From a virus, in the IMG/VR virus record IMGVR_UViG_3300005290_000007, positions 1 to 48,568 of that record: 48,568 nt of DNA. The stretch is one strand, 5' to 3'. Below are positions 8,538 through 16,830 of this stretch, piece by piece. The stretch's first letter is position 1; each line of letters starts with the position of its first letter. The position numbers were made by a program, and so were the translations under genes. The notes beneath the pieces are model-generated. The model saw only the letters and a program-made list of their open reading frames with translations, did not search any database and had not been told where the DNA came from.

Positions 8538-9957
8538 CTTTTATAACTGATTTTACAAGTGATGATCCTATCTCTGATTTTAATGAGCTATTAGAAACTA
8601 CAGAATGTAAATTCCCATCATTATTAACAGTTGATTTTCTATTTAAAAACTCCCTGCGTAATCCTACAACAGTAGGAGCCAGACCAATAACAATCATCTG
8701 CCCTGTTTGCGTTTCAATCAATACTGATCCGCCGCCTAATGAAACTGTTGGTGCAAGACCAATAACAATCATCTGCCCTGTTTGCGTTAATATATTTTTA
8801 TTATCGCTTACATCTATTGATGGTGCTAACCCTTGCGTTAATATATTACCACTCTGAGTTAAAACATTTATTCCTATGTTTACAGTTGGTGTAAGGCCGG
8901 ATGTAGTAATGTTTCCAACTCCGGGAAATACGTTTTTATTATCTGATATATTTATTGTTGGCGCTAATCCAGTAACCGAAATCGAACCTATATTAGGAAA
9001 TACGTTTTTATTATCACTTACAGATATAGTAGGAGCAAGACCTGAAACTGAAATAACACCAACCCCCGGAAATGTATTTACTCCTATAACAATAGTAGGA
9101 GCAAGACCCGATGTAGTTAGTGATCCTATGTCAGGTAAAACGTTCTTATTATCCGAAACAGATATAGTCGGTGCTAACCCAGCAACTATTAAATCTCCTA
9201 CTCCTGGTGAAACGCTTATATTAGCACCTACGCTAACGGTAGGAGCTAAACCAGTAAGCACTATTGATCCAACTCCTGGGGTTACGCTTATAGCTACAAC
9301 AGGACGAAATGAAAATGCTATATATGCCTTTGGCGAAGCAGCTGATAATGTACTGGCAAAAGTCCCCATTGTACCAGCGGTTGCTTTAGTACCTTCTTGA
9401 ATAGAATACCCGCCACCACCGCCTGAAGTTGTAGAAAAATCCTGTCTATTAGCAAGCGACCCCAATGAAGCATTAGTCATGTTACCTATTGTGGCTGTAT
9501 TTGAATCGTTGCCTTGCGAACAAACACAAAAACACATACAATCATTCTCTCCTGTAGTTAATCCAGTAGCGAATGAAAAAGATGTATCACTAGTTACCTC
9601 TGTTGAGGTTGTAGAAACACCTATTGGAGATCCGTTAGGAACGCAACCAGAATAAGCTACTGTTCCCGCACAAACGTGATCAGAACCTGGAGTAACACTC
9701 GGCCCTGTTGATCCTGAAACATATCTTCCCCACCAAACATAAAGTTTTTCACCTGAAGCAATGTCTAACCCGCCGGAAGTTATTTCAGTCCATGAAAGCG
9801 ACCCAGCAGTAGTTATAGAAATAGAGCCTCCTGCAATAGTAGTAGCACATAGAATGACAATATCACCAGCAACAAGCCCCGCCGGTAATCCTACCGCCGT
9901 TGCGCCTGTTGTGCCAGTTGCCTTTGCCGATGCTGCTCTAAATACTGGTAGTGCCAT
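8527..9957 (-). CDS. Structural protein with nine GLAPT repeats (476 aa)
   Basis: Residues 1 to about 225 form a beta-sandwich-like domain (SLSWTEITSGG, a GTVAYSG strand, an IAFSFRP end) resembling the 236-aa protein at 44540-45250. Then follow nine repeats of about 23 residues with the pattern PGVG-x5-GLAPT-[IV]-x-[IV], most ending SDNK or GxN. A charged tail (GLRREFLNRKS) follows. Two repeats at 8681-8713 and 8756-8788 are identical over 33 bp. No enzyme motif is present. The position between capsid and connector genes suggests a capsid decoration or head fibre with an extendable beta-solenoid stalk (inference). Confidence 0.75.
   Translation of the reverse strand: MALPVFRAASAKATGTTGATAVGLPAGLVAGDIVILCATTIAGGSISITTAGSLSWTEITSGGLDIASGEKLYVWWGRYVSGSTGPSVTPGSDHVCAGTVAYSGCVPNGSPIGVSTTSTEVTSDTSFSFATGLTTGENDCMCFCVCSQGNDSNTATIGNMTNASLGSLANRQDFSTTSGGGGGYSIQEGTKATAGTMGTFASTLSAASPKAYIAFSFRPVVAISVTPGVGSIVLTGLAPTVSVGANISVSPGVGDLIVAGLAPTISVSDNKNVLPDIGSLTTSGLAPTIVIGVNTFPGVGVISVSGLAPTISVSDNKNVFPNIGSISVTGLAPTINISDNKNVFPGVGNITTSGLTPTVNIGINVLTQSGNILTQGLAPSIDVSDNKNILTQTGQMIVIGLAPTVSLGGGSVLIETQTGQMIVIGLAPTVVGLRREFLNRKSTVNNDGNLHSVVSNSSLKSEIGSSLVKSVIKDGI
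8681..8788. repeat. 33-bp exact direct repeat inside the GLAPT coding region
   Basis: The 33 bases at 8681-8713 recur exactly at 8756-8788, a shift of 75 bp (25 codons), so the frame is kept. The unit encodes most of the TQTGQMIVIGL stretch. Exact identity compared with the drifted neighbouring repeats points to a recent duplication or gene conversion, so the repeat number probably varies between relatives. Confidence 0.9.
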
Positions 9958-9962
9958 TTAGT

Positions 9963-10436
9963 TTAATTTGAGCTATCTCCTGTGTCTGTTGAAATACCGC
10001 CAGCGTTAATTGTTACTGTAAAAGTGTTACCCGTTGTAGCTGTTACATCAGCCGGAGCTGTATCAAGCAAGCATACAACAAAAAGAGGTTTAACTTTAGT
10101 CAGTACAGTTGAATTCTGGTATATAACAGCAAACCTGGCTGTAATTGATCCGCCAGAAGCGGTCCAAACAGGGCTAGTACAGGTAAATGTGACAACATTG
10201 CCAGACCTAGATAATGAAACTCCAGTTAATGCAATACCTCCGGTTGTATATCCATTAGCGTTTGCATGTTCATTTGTTAGATCGCCATAAACTTCATTTG
10301 AAGTTAATGTATCGCAATTAGATGTACTAAGGAATAAGGCCATCTTCCAGTTAGTAGTTAAACTAAGTGGCATCTCTCCATTAAGTTTATTTAACTGAGC
10401 TTTATCATACGTTTTCCATCCGCCTGCTGCTGCCAT
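9963..10436 (-). CDS. Capsid-associated structural protein (157 aa), probable decoration protein
   Basis: A Thr/Ser/Gly-rich beta protein starting MAAAGGWKTYDKAQL. It contains NEVYGDLTNEHANANGY, GNVVTFTCTSPVWTASGG and ITARFAVIYQNST. This pattern recurs in many phage structural proteins encoded next to the capsid, but I know no firm function for it. Its position five bases before the GLAPT gene and shortly after the major capsid gene suggests a decoration or head-fibre base protein. Confidence 0.65.
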   Translation of the reverse strand: MAAAGGWKTYDKAQLNKLNGEMPLSLTTNWKMALFLSTSNCDTLTSNEVYGDLTNEHANANGYTTGGIALTGVSLSRSGNVVTFTCTSPVWTASGGSITARFAVIYQNSTVLTKVKPLFVVCLLDTAPADVTATTGNTFTVTINAGGISTDTGDSSN

Positions 10437-10447
10437 AATTTTTAATT

Positions 10448-10591
10448 TTAAATTGTATCGTTCATTGAATGAAATTCTACTTTCTCTCTTGTTGTGTAAA
10501 CCATAACTTTTTTTGGTACTTGTTTGCGTTGCCGTTTTTTAGGCGGCTTAGTTTCTTTCTTATCTGTTATTTTAATTTCCCTCTTTTCCAT
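10448..10591 (-). CDS. Small basic protein between capsid and decoration genes (47 aa)
   Basis: A 48-codon frame from the ATG at 10591 to TAA at 10448 fills the gap between the major capsid gene and the 157-aa gene. The product is strongly basic (KKETKPPKKRQRKQVPKKV) with an acidic C-terminus. It starts just after a strong terminator-like hairpin that follows the capsid gene. It is unrecognised; a nucleic-acid or capsid-interior contact is conceivable. Lysine-rich composition in an AT-rich genome lowers certainty. Confidence 0.5.
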   Translation of the reverse strand: MEKREIKITDKKETKPPKKRQRKQVPKKVMVYTTREKVEFHSMNDTI

Positions 10592-10597
10592 TTTAAG

Positions 10598-10621
10598 AAG
10601 GGGCTATATTTCAAGCCCCTT
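10598..10621 (-). terminator. Hairpin after the major capsid gene
   Basis: Perfect 8-bp stem AAGGGGCT (10598-10605) and AGCCCCTT (10614-10621) around an 8-base loop, starting 14 bases after the capsid stop codon in the minus-strand direction. The following sequence is only moderately U-rich, so it may act as a partial terminator or as an RNA 3'-end stabiliser that lets capsid protein exceed the distal gene products. Confidence 0.65.
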
Positions 10622-10634
10622 AATTTAAGATCAA

Positions 10635-11888
10635 TTATGAGTTTGCAAAGTCTCTGTATATAACAGCATCTGAACGAAGCATATTAACTTCTTCAAAACA
10701 TTCTACTCTTGCCGTTACAAGGTTCTTTTCAAAATTATCCTGGTTCTCATAAGAGAATTCAACCTTAACACCTTCTGCTTCAACACGCTCAACATAATCA
10801 CGATCCCAAAGCAACAGATGATCTGTTTGCGCCCAGCTTGCACCGATTATTGGTGTTCCTGCAATAGTTGTTGTTCCTTGGTTATTAACAACAGTTCCTG
10901 CTGGCAAACTATAATCATTTGGCTTGGTAGTAAGAATCCTTGCCCACTCTGTCCAATCTACAACGGCTATATCAGCATTGAAGTTTGCATTGCGTTGGTT
11001 AGCGATCATCCTGATTATTTCTTCAACATCGACTGAGGGTGTCGGATTAGCAGCTGCGTTGTTACCTGTTGCATTACCAGCAATAGTTGTGTATAAATAA
11101 TCATCTTCTTTGCGGAAGAAATCTCTCATCAACATTCTCGGAAGTGAACCTTCAAGAAAATCAAGGTTGAATAAAAGTTGTTTTGAAAACGTAGAGAAAC
11201 CGGCAATATATTTCAGCGTCTTAGTTGTTGCTGTGAACGCATAGTTCAAAGCTGTCTTTGCGGAGCCCTCAGTTTGTACTCCTGCACTTTGAGCAGAGTT
11301 TGTTTCTGAGTAAGTAACAAATAAGCCGTTTTTACTTTGCACAGTTGGAAGCAAATCTCTCATGTGAATGTTTGCAGTAGGAAGCAAACCCTGGCGGGGA
11401 TTGTAAGCATTCATACCACCGCCTGTAATAGCATTTGATGTAGTAAGAATAGTTTTCATTTCAAACTTCAATTCTGTACGACCACGACCAATGCCAATAC
11501 CAAGATCATCTTCTGCTGATTTACCTTTAGTCTTTACATTAAGTTCTTCCCTGATCATCTTTGACCAGCTATCCTCAAACTTTTCATCTTTGTTAGCTGA
11601 CTTTCTTTTACGATCTGTGGCTAGTTCATCAATAAGGATTTGATTCTTTTTAGCGTCTTCAATAAATTGACCAAGACTATCGCCCATCTCTTTTATCTTA
11701 CCATTTATTTTGCTCTCTATTTCTTCTAACTCTTTTTTACCAGCACCAACTTCTTGCTTGTGCTTCATTGTTTCAAACTCAATCAAAAGACCACCTAATT
11801 GATCTTTTGTACTTTGTTCAAGGCTATCCTTCATGGCGTCAAACATTTTCTGAAGTTGCTGCCCAGATACTTTAATTTCTTCTGCCAT
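10635..11888 (-). CDS. Major capsid protein (HK97 fold, 417 aa)
   Basis: Residues 1 to about 120 form a charged coiled-coil region (QLQKMFDAMKDSLEQ, ELEEIESKINGKIKEMGD), typical of the delta/scaffold domain that the prohead protease removes. The mature part contains HMRDLLPTVQSKNGLFVTY, a KYIAGFSTFSKQLLFN segment and FRKEDDYLYTTIAGN, the pattern of HK97-like capsid proteins. It lies directly after the prohead protease gene and is one of the largest head genes. The product should form the icosahedral shell. Confidence 0.95.
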   Translation of the reverse strand: MAEEIKVSGQQLQKMFDAMKDSLEQSTKDQLGGLLIEFETMKHKQEVGAGKKELEEIESKINGKIKEMGDSLGQFIEDAKKNQILIDELATDRKRKSANKDEKFEDSWSKMIREELNVKTKGKSAEDDLGIGIGRGRTELKFEMKTILTTSNAITGGGMNAYNPRQGLLPTANIHMRDLLPTVQSKNGLFVTYSETNSAQSAGVQTEGSAKTALNYAFTATTKTLKYIAGFSTFSKQLLFNLDFLEGSLPRMLMRDFFRKEDDYLYTTIAGNATGNNAAANPTPSVDVEEIIRMIANQRNANFNADIAVVDWTEWARILTTKPNDYSLPAGTVVNNQGTTTIAGTPIIGASWAQTDHLLLWDRDYVERVEAEGVKVEFSYENQDNFEKNLVTARVECFEEVNMLRSDAVIYRDFANS

Positions 11889-11906
11889 TTTGTTTAAATT
11901 TTTTAA

Positions 11907-12767
11907 TTAAATAATAAATGAAAAATCAAGTCCAGGAACAAATGTTTTATTACAATTACGACATCTAATAGCTGAGCCGTCTTTTGAATTGTAATTAATC
12001 TTTTTGCAAGTTGGACATTCTACAACATCCGGCAGAGTGGATTTTATCACCGTGTCTGCTGATTTATCATTATCATGATCATCCGGGTCGGTGTCGTTAG
12101 ACGGGCGAGTGGACTTTAGATCAGTAATAACTTTAAGTAATTGTTTATTGTATATTAAAAGCGTCTCAATAGTTTCATCAGTAGCTTTAGATTCACTACA
12201 AAATTTTTCTATTGCTTCAGCTTGATTAATAAGTTTGTTAATTTCAATCTCGTTTTTTAATCCAGTTAACGGAGTGTTAGGATTTGCGCCCCATGCAGTA
12301 AGTGAACTTCCTTCCCAAAGTTTCAACTCTGTTAATTCTCTTCTAATGTCACCATCTTTATAATCTTCCCATGAAGTTATCTGATTAAACTTTTTAGTTT
12401 GATAGCCAATAGAATGTTCAGATATAAGATTTGATTCAACCATTTTAACGAAGTCAGTACCTAAGGCATGACTCCCCAATTTTGATTCATAGTAAAGTCC
12501 TTTATTATCTTCTTTTAGCATGGTTATAACACCTAAAGGCTTTGAAGGATCATGATTAAGTAAATGCTTTATTCTTGGTTTTGCACTCGAAGGACCAGAA
12601 TTGGCAATGCTTCTTGCAAAAGCACCCGATTTAATTACATCACCATCAGAATCTAAAGAATCGAAATTGGCAAAATAGCCAGTAACAATTCCTTTCTTCC
12701 CGTCAACATCCTTTATTTGTATAGGAGTTGATATTGAGAAATCTTTGTATGAATAAATATCTTTCAT
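11907..12767 (-). CDS. Prohead protease (HK97-type, U35) with C-terminal zinc ribbon
   Basis: Residues 1 to about 190 match the HK97 prohead protease: GYFANFDSLDSDGDVIKSGAF near residues 30-50 (shown in part as FANFDSLDSDGD), a LLNHD motif with His72, and SEHSIGY with the likely nucleophile Ser119. The enzyme cleaves the capsid delta domain and itself inside the prohead. Unusually, after an acidic linker (DTDPDDHDNDKS) the C-terminus carries four cysteines, Cys251, Cys254, Cys269 and Cys272, in a CPTC/CRNC zinc-ribbon pattern. This tail may bind scaffold or DNA and may be lost on maturation. Confidence 0.92.
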   Translation of the reverse strand: MKDIYSYKDFSISTPIQIKDVDGKKGIVTGYFANFDSLDSDGDVIKSGAFARSIANSGPSSAKPRIKHLLNHDPSKPLGVITMLKEDNKGLYYESKLGSHALGTDFVKMVESNLISEHSIGYQTKKFNQITSWEDYKDGDIRRELTELKLWEGSSLTAWGANPNTPLTGLKNEIEINKLINQAEAIEKFCSESKATDETIETLLIYNKQLLKVITDLKSTRPSNDTDPDDHDNDKSADTVIKSTLPDVVECPTCKKINYNSKDGSAIRCRNCNKTFVPGLDFSFII

Positions 12768-12776
12768 TTTATATAA

Positions 12777-13001
12777 TTATATTGTTACTACTTGTTTATT
12801 CGCATCCTTGTACTCTAAAAATATTTTAGACTGATTCACAACATGTCTCAATGAATTAAATTTAGATCCATCATTTGCTTCTAGCATTGACATATAGTAT
12901 TTATATCCGGATATTAAACCGGCGTACCCGCTTTCATCTTTCCATGCTATTATTTTATACTTACCAACTATTTCTTCAATATATTCTGTTACGTCTTTCA
13001 T
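12777..13001 (-). CDS. Small accessory head-gene protein (74 aa), bracketed by an 18-bp repeat
   Basis: The frame begins at an ATG overlapping the MuF-like gene stop (ATGA at 12998-13001) and ends at TAA 12777-12779, ten bases before the protease gene. The product (MKDVTEYIEEIVGKYKIIAW start) is mixed alpha/beta and unrecognised. Its C-terminus QVVTI is identical to the C-terminus of the MuF-like protein because the same 18 bases end both genes. It may be an inserted or duplicated unit. Confidence 0.65.
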   Translation of the reverse strand: MKDVTEYIEEIVGKYKIIAWKDESGYAGLISGYKYYMSMLEANDGSKFNSLRHVVNQSKIFLEYKDANKQVVTI

Positions 13002-13017
13002 ATTGTTACTACTTGTT
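12779..13017. repeat. 18-bp direct repeat flanking the 74-aa gene
   Basis: Bases 12779-12796 and 13000-13017 are identical (ATATTGTTACTACTTGTT on the plus strand). Each copy encodes the C-terminal residues QVVTI of the gene it ends. Recombination between the copies would remove 221 bp, including the whole 74-aa gene, and leave the MuF-like protein with an unchanged last residue and a TAA stop. Confidence 0.9.
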
Positions 13018-13900
13018 GTCTTGGCCTTCTGCTAGGGTATAACACTACTGTACTTATGCGTTTGGGTATTAATCTTCCATTATGATCTCGCTTCGGTTTT
13101 AATGACATTTGGCAACGGCAATTAATTACTGATTCTGCCGAAGCCTTTGGATCACCGGGCGATAATAATAAATCACCATTACGAGGATCTACAAAATGAT
13201 CTTCAAAATCTATTATAGTTCCGTCTAACCCAATATGAGAAGCATGATCTTTAGGATTAACTCCTCTTGTCCTATTATCATGAACGGCAATCCATTTCTT
13301 TTGCATCTCATATTCATAAGTCTGCCCCGCTGCAAGTGTACCGGCATTTGATGCAGCATTAATCTCTGTTCTTACAATACGGGCTGCTTGCATTGCGCTA
13401 AACTCTGATTGATCCAATAATCTTACCGTCTCATCAATTCCCAGTCCTTCAGTTATTGATTTATTAAGAACGTTTAATAAATAATCCCTTGTAGTTTTAT
13501 TTACGTTGAATGTTATATTCTGAATTAAATGAGTGTGCAGATAATTTAATATCCATTGAACCCATTGAGTGTTGAAACCAAATGAGCCGCCGGATTTAAT
13601 ATTATAGCCTATCAAATCATTCTTATCATATGCTATATAATCCTTTTGCGGTCTTCTCGCCCCTCTCTCTTGCTGCTTCAAATCTCTTGTAGCCATATTG
13701 GCATTTCTCACACCAACATTTGCATACAAGTTTTGTATAATAGTAGTTAACTCTGGATTAACTAAGTCTTTTGATAAGGTAGAAATAGCAGCATTAACGC
13801 CATGTGACTTGACAATAGAAATAGTTTCATCAAACTTATTGTCGATTGTTTTTTTAACCTTAGGGTAATATAAAACTTCGTATTTTTTATTTACACTCAT
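12998..13900 (-). CDS. MuF-like head morphogenesis protein (SPP1 gp7 family, 300 aa)
   Basis: The C-terminal half carries the family signature: ARIVRTEINAASNAGT near residues 175-190, KKWIAVHDNRTRG, KDHASHIGLDG, and the closing SVINCRCQMSL. These minor head proteins bind the portal and may be ejected with DNA. The gene follows the portal and a small overlapping frame. The C-terminus (RRPRQQVVTI) ends in the duplicated QVVTI sequence noted for the downstream gene. Confidence 0.93.
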   Translation of the reverse strand: MSVNKKYEVLYYPKVKKTIDNKFDETISIVKSHGVNAAISTLSKDLVNPELTTIIQNLYANVGVRNANMATRDLKQQERGARRPQKDYIAYDKNDLIGYNIKSGGSFGFNTQWVQWILNYLHTHLIQNITFNVNKTTRDYLLNVLNKSITEGLGIDETVRLLDQSEFSAMQAARIVRTEINAASNAGTLAAGQTYEYEMQKKWIAVHDNRTRGVNPKDHASHIGLDGTIIDFEDHFVDPRNGDLLLSPGDPKASAESVINCRCQMSLKPKRDHNGRLIPKRISTVVLYPSRRPRQQVVTI

Positions 13901-14069
13901 ATTTCTTTTTCATCATATTTATAAACTGTTCCCTTAACATCATAATCTTTCTTCTCTTCGCAGGACAACAACCAAGCTCAAGCGGGAACTCTTGCCTTGC
14001 CATTCGCTGAAGCTGTTGCTCCGTTAGTTGGATTTGTTGCTGCTGCAAGGCCGTTTCCGTTTGTTGCAT
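13887..14069 (-). CDS. Possible small gene overlapping the portal 3' end (up to 60 aa)
   Basis: A frame different from the portal frame runs from 14069 to 13887, overlapping the last 92 bp of portal and the first 14 bp of the MuF-like gene. Without it, the 77 bp between those genes would be empty in an otherwise fully coupled operon. The C-terminal part (ELGCCPAKRRKIMMLREQF) looks protein-like, while the Gln-rich N-terminus could be a shadow of portal coding. The true start may be an internal Met at 14003 or later. Unrecognised. Confidence 0.45.
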   Translation of the reverse strand: MQQTETALQQQQIQLTEQQLQRMARQEFPLELGCCPAKRRKIMMLREQFINMMKKKYECK

Positions 14070-15489
14070 TTACACTCGCATTTAAAGCGGCATCTACAAC
14101 CGATGCCTGGTAATCTGATAATGGAACCATTCCAGAAGAAGTCTTAACCCATACCTCATCTGCTTCTGGTTCTTGCCTTGTTTCCCAATTAATAGCCTCA
14201 CGCTCTTCATTAGGTGTTCTCATAGTTAATAACGATATTGCTTCCATTGCTTCCTTCATATCAACTTGCAATTCAGGGAAACAATCTGTTTCATAATCGA
14301 CATAAACATTCTGATCCTTAAAACCCCAATCAGTCTGAATTTTTCTGTTGAATGAGTTTCTTCTGCTATTCAATAGTGGTATTGCGCTGCGTGTTGTTAA
14401 TGCCTTCTCAGCTTCCTTTACATTGTTATAAGTCTTTTGCGTTAGTCCTAATAACTCAGGCGGCACACCATAACAGTTACAAAACATTATAGCATCCCAT
14501 TTTTCGGAATCAATTATACCGAGTTCCACGGGAGTTGATCCTAATTTAGCAACACCGACCTTCACACCACTAATTGCGTGTTTACCTTGTGCATCAGGCC
14601 CGGAAAATTCTTTCTCTGATAACTTCAGTTTCAATGCCTGTGCTTGCGCTAATCCCATCTCTGCATCAAACCGTTGATCATCCATGTATATAATATCTTC
14701 TAATCCTTTATTCTGAAACAAAGCAGCCGAAGCATCCTTTGCCGCATTATTACGAACTAAGTTTTTTAAGAAAGCCCTCAATGGTGCAAACCCATATAAC
14801 TGCTCACCGTTAATATTCCAGTTTGGGTTCCAGTACTTCTCATGCAGAATATCTTCTTTATTAAATTGCTGATTCCATAAGGTAAGCTCATAAGAAGATG
14901 GTCTGGATGGGAAACGACTATCATCAACCTTTATATTAATCAAGTGAGCGGGTAAACACCACAACATATTAGGGATGCCTTGATTTGCGCCACCTTGAAG
15001 TGTGTCACCCCATTCAAAATAATCACCTACAAGTAACTTATACCCCATGAGCGACCTATTATGATCCTGTATAGTATCCTGATCGTTTGGGTATTTTAGA
15101 AGATCTTTAAGTTTCCCTTGCTGAAGATTAAGTTTTTCTAACGGCTCTAATGATTCATACTTCAATTGCATTGCCTTCTTATACTGATTGCCTGTAATAT
15201 TCTTTTGAGACATTATTCTATGGTACTCTTTCAAAGAACTTTCATTAGTTATCTTAAATAAATTCCATTCAGGCAGAATAACTTTATCAAGAATTAGATT
15301 TATAACAGAATAAACAATATCATTTTTATTGTACCCCTCTGTTATATATGTCCTCTTATTATCAGCCGGAGTAATTAATCTTCCGTTTCTTACTTCGTAT
15401 CTTATACCTGGTTGTATGCCAGTAAAAGCCTTTTGTTCTAATTGCTCTGCCAGTCTCTTACCTAATATCCAACGTTGAATTAAATTCAT
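13978..15489 (-). CDS. Portal protein (503 aa)
   Basis: Forms the dodecameric ring through which DNA enters and leaves the head. It follows the large terminase gene by 9 bp and precedes the MuF-like gene. Recognisable portal features include NDIVYSVINLILDKVILPEWNL near the N-terminus (shown in part as YSVINLILDKV), the QGIPNMLWCLPAHLINIK core, WNPNWNINGEQLYGFAPL, and FCNCYGVPPELLGLTQKTYNN, the conserved segment preceding the C-terminal helices of HK97-type portals. The last 35 residues are a low-complexity Asn/Ala tail. Confidence 0.93.
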   Translation of the reverse strand: MNLIQRWILGKRLAEQLEQKAFTGIQPGIRYEVRNGRLITPADNKRTYITEGYNKNDIVYSVINLILDKVILPEWNLFKITNESSLKEYHRIMSQKNITGNQYKKAMQLKYESLEPLEKLNLQQGKLKDLLKYPNDQDTIQDHNRSLMGYKLLVGDYFEWGDTLQGGANQGIPNMLWCLPAHLINIKVDDSRFPSRPSSYELTLWNQQFNKEDILHEKYWNPNWNINGEQLYGFAPLRAFLKNLVRNNAAKDASAALFQNKGLEDIIYMDDQRFDAEMGLAQAQALKLKLSEKEFSGPDAQGKHAISGVKVGVAKLGSTPVELGIIDSEKWDAIMFCNCYGVPPELLGLTQKTYNNVKEAEKALTTRSAIPLLNSRRNSFNRKIQTDWGFKDQNVYVDYETDCFPELQVDMKEAMEAISLLTMRTPNEEREAINWETRQEPEADEVWVKTSSGMVPLSDYQASVVDAALNASVNATNGNGLAAATNPTNGATASANGKARVPA

Positions 15490-15498
15490 TATATTATT

Positions 15499-16830
15499 TT
15501 ACGCTACCGCAACCACAAACTTCGGTTTCAATTCAAACCATTCACGCATCATTAAAGTATCGCTAAAGTCAGGTGAACGGCCTATCAGTTCCTTCACCTT
15601 ATCCTTTGGCATCACTTCCTTTCTGTTATCCTTATCCATGTTGTATTGTTTTACTTGCTCCAACTCTTCAATTATTGTTTGCTTTAAATTTTCTTCACAC
15701 TCGATATATAAACCACCTGCATTTATCCTATCTGCCAATTTGAAATAACATTGAGATTTTAAATTCCTGAAATTCTCTGTTATTACATTTCCTTTCTCAT
15801 TTATCTTTGGTACTTCCCCAGCTAATGCTGTTGAATTATTTACAAAACCCTTACATTTCAAAATATCTACAACACCACCACCTACACCATCCTCATCAGC
15901 TATTATATTTGATGTACCTACATGAAACTTATCTTTAAACTCTTTTATCTTTTCTGCGCTTTGTGTTACTGATAACCCATGAAATGAAAACAACTTAACC
16001 CTGTGCCCTTTCCAAACTCCTATAACCGTATTATCAGATCCGTAACGTGCAATATCTGCTGTTATATAAGTTCCTGATCCATTAACATGAGTATTGCTAA
16101 AAGCATCTATGATTTTATCATACTCAATAAGCGTTGCCGGGTCGTCGTCATATCGCCAATTGCCATTTAACAATCTTTCCCTGCTATTCTTATCCAATCC
16201 TTTCAAAGATTCTATGTAATGAGAACTTATATTTGGGTTATCTGTTACCAAAGCCTGAATGAATTTCCTGTCTGATCTTAGTTTCCCTTGCTCACTTGGT
16301 AAATAGAAATCATAATAAGCCCAACCCTTCGACGGGTTGCCTGTCATTAGCAGCTTTGGGATTAAACCATGTTCGTCAATCTTAAACCTTATTCTTGACT
16401 TTAAAATCTGCTTTGCCTTACTGATAATCTGAGGTGCTTCATCTACAAAAGCATCTGTTATCTCCAACGATCCCAATGAATCAAATTCCGGGTCACTAGG
16501 GTAAGCGTACAGATCAGCCAGTATAATTTCAGAGCCGTTAGTAAATTTTATAATACTAGATTGCTCATTGTATTTAAAATGAACTTCCGGTTTTAATCCC
16601 TGCATTTTACAAACTTCAAAGAACGAGTTTAGGGTAGTTTTCTTTAGATTCTTTAACTCTGATCTCCCGATAAACCCTCTTGTACCAGGATACTTTAATC
16701 TATTTTTTATCTGCCAGTAACAACCAAGAACCGATTTACCACCACCTGCTGCTCCACCGTAATAAAGTTCACCTGTGCTGTTATCTTCCAAATAATCTAA
16801 GGCAATAGTCTGTTTTATTGTCAGCTTCAT
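15499..16830 (-). CDS. terL: Terminase large subunit (443 aa)
   Basis: ATP-driven motor and nuclease that packages DNA through the portal. Walker A GGAAGGGKS lies at residues 25-33, and Walker B ends in FVDEAP with Asp130-Glu131. The C-terminal RNase H-like nuclease shows ITADIARYGSDNT with Asp258, IIADEDGVGGG with Asp311 and Asp313, and a late PDFSDTLMM. Length is usual for the family. The gene lies at the head of the structural operon, behind a cluster of hairpins and downstream of possible late regulators. Confidence 0.96.
   Translation of the reverse strand: MKLTIKQTIALDYLEDNSTGELYYGGAAGGGKSVLGCYWQIKNRLKYPGTRGFIGRSELKNLKKTTLNSFFEVCKMQGLKPEVHFKYNEQSSIIKFTNGSEIILADLYAYPSDPEFDSLGSLEITDAFVDEAPQIISKAKQILKSRIRFKIDEHGLIPKLLMTGNPSKGWAYYDFYLPSEQGKLRSDRKFIQALVTDNPNISSHYIESLKGLDKNSRERLLNGNWRYDDDPATLIEYDKIIDAFSNTHVNGSGTYITADIARYGSDNTVIGVWKGHRVKLFSFHGLSVTQSAEKIKEFKDKFHVGTSNIIADEDGVGGGVVDILKCKGFVNNSTALAGEVPKINEKGNVITENFRNLKSQCYFKLADRINAGGLYIECEENLKQTIIEELEQVKQYNMDKDNRKEVMPKDKVKELIGRSPDFSDTLMMREWFELKPKFVVAVA

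Noticed and set aside
8660-9300. Regularly spaced repeats that could be taken for a CRISPR array
   Set aside because: The repeats keep the reading frame, vary in sequence and have no unique spacers. They encode the GLAPT protein repeats.
8876-9400. A 174-codon plus-strand frame opposite the GLAPT repeats
   Set aside because: It is an antisense image of the repeat region with the same periodicity. The minus-strand frame has coherent protein sequence and operon context.
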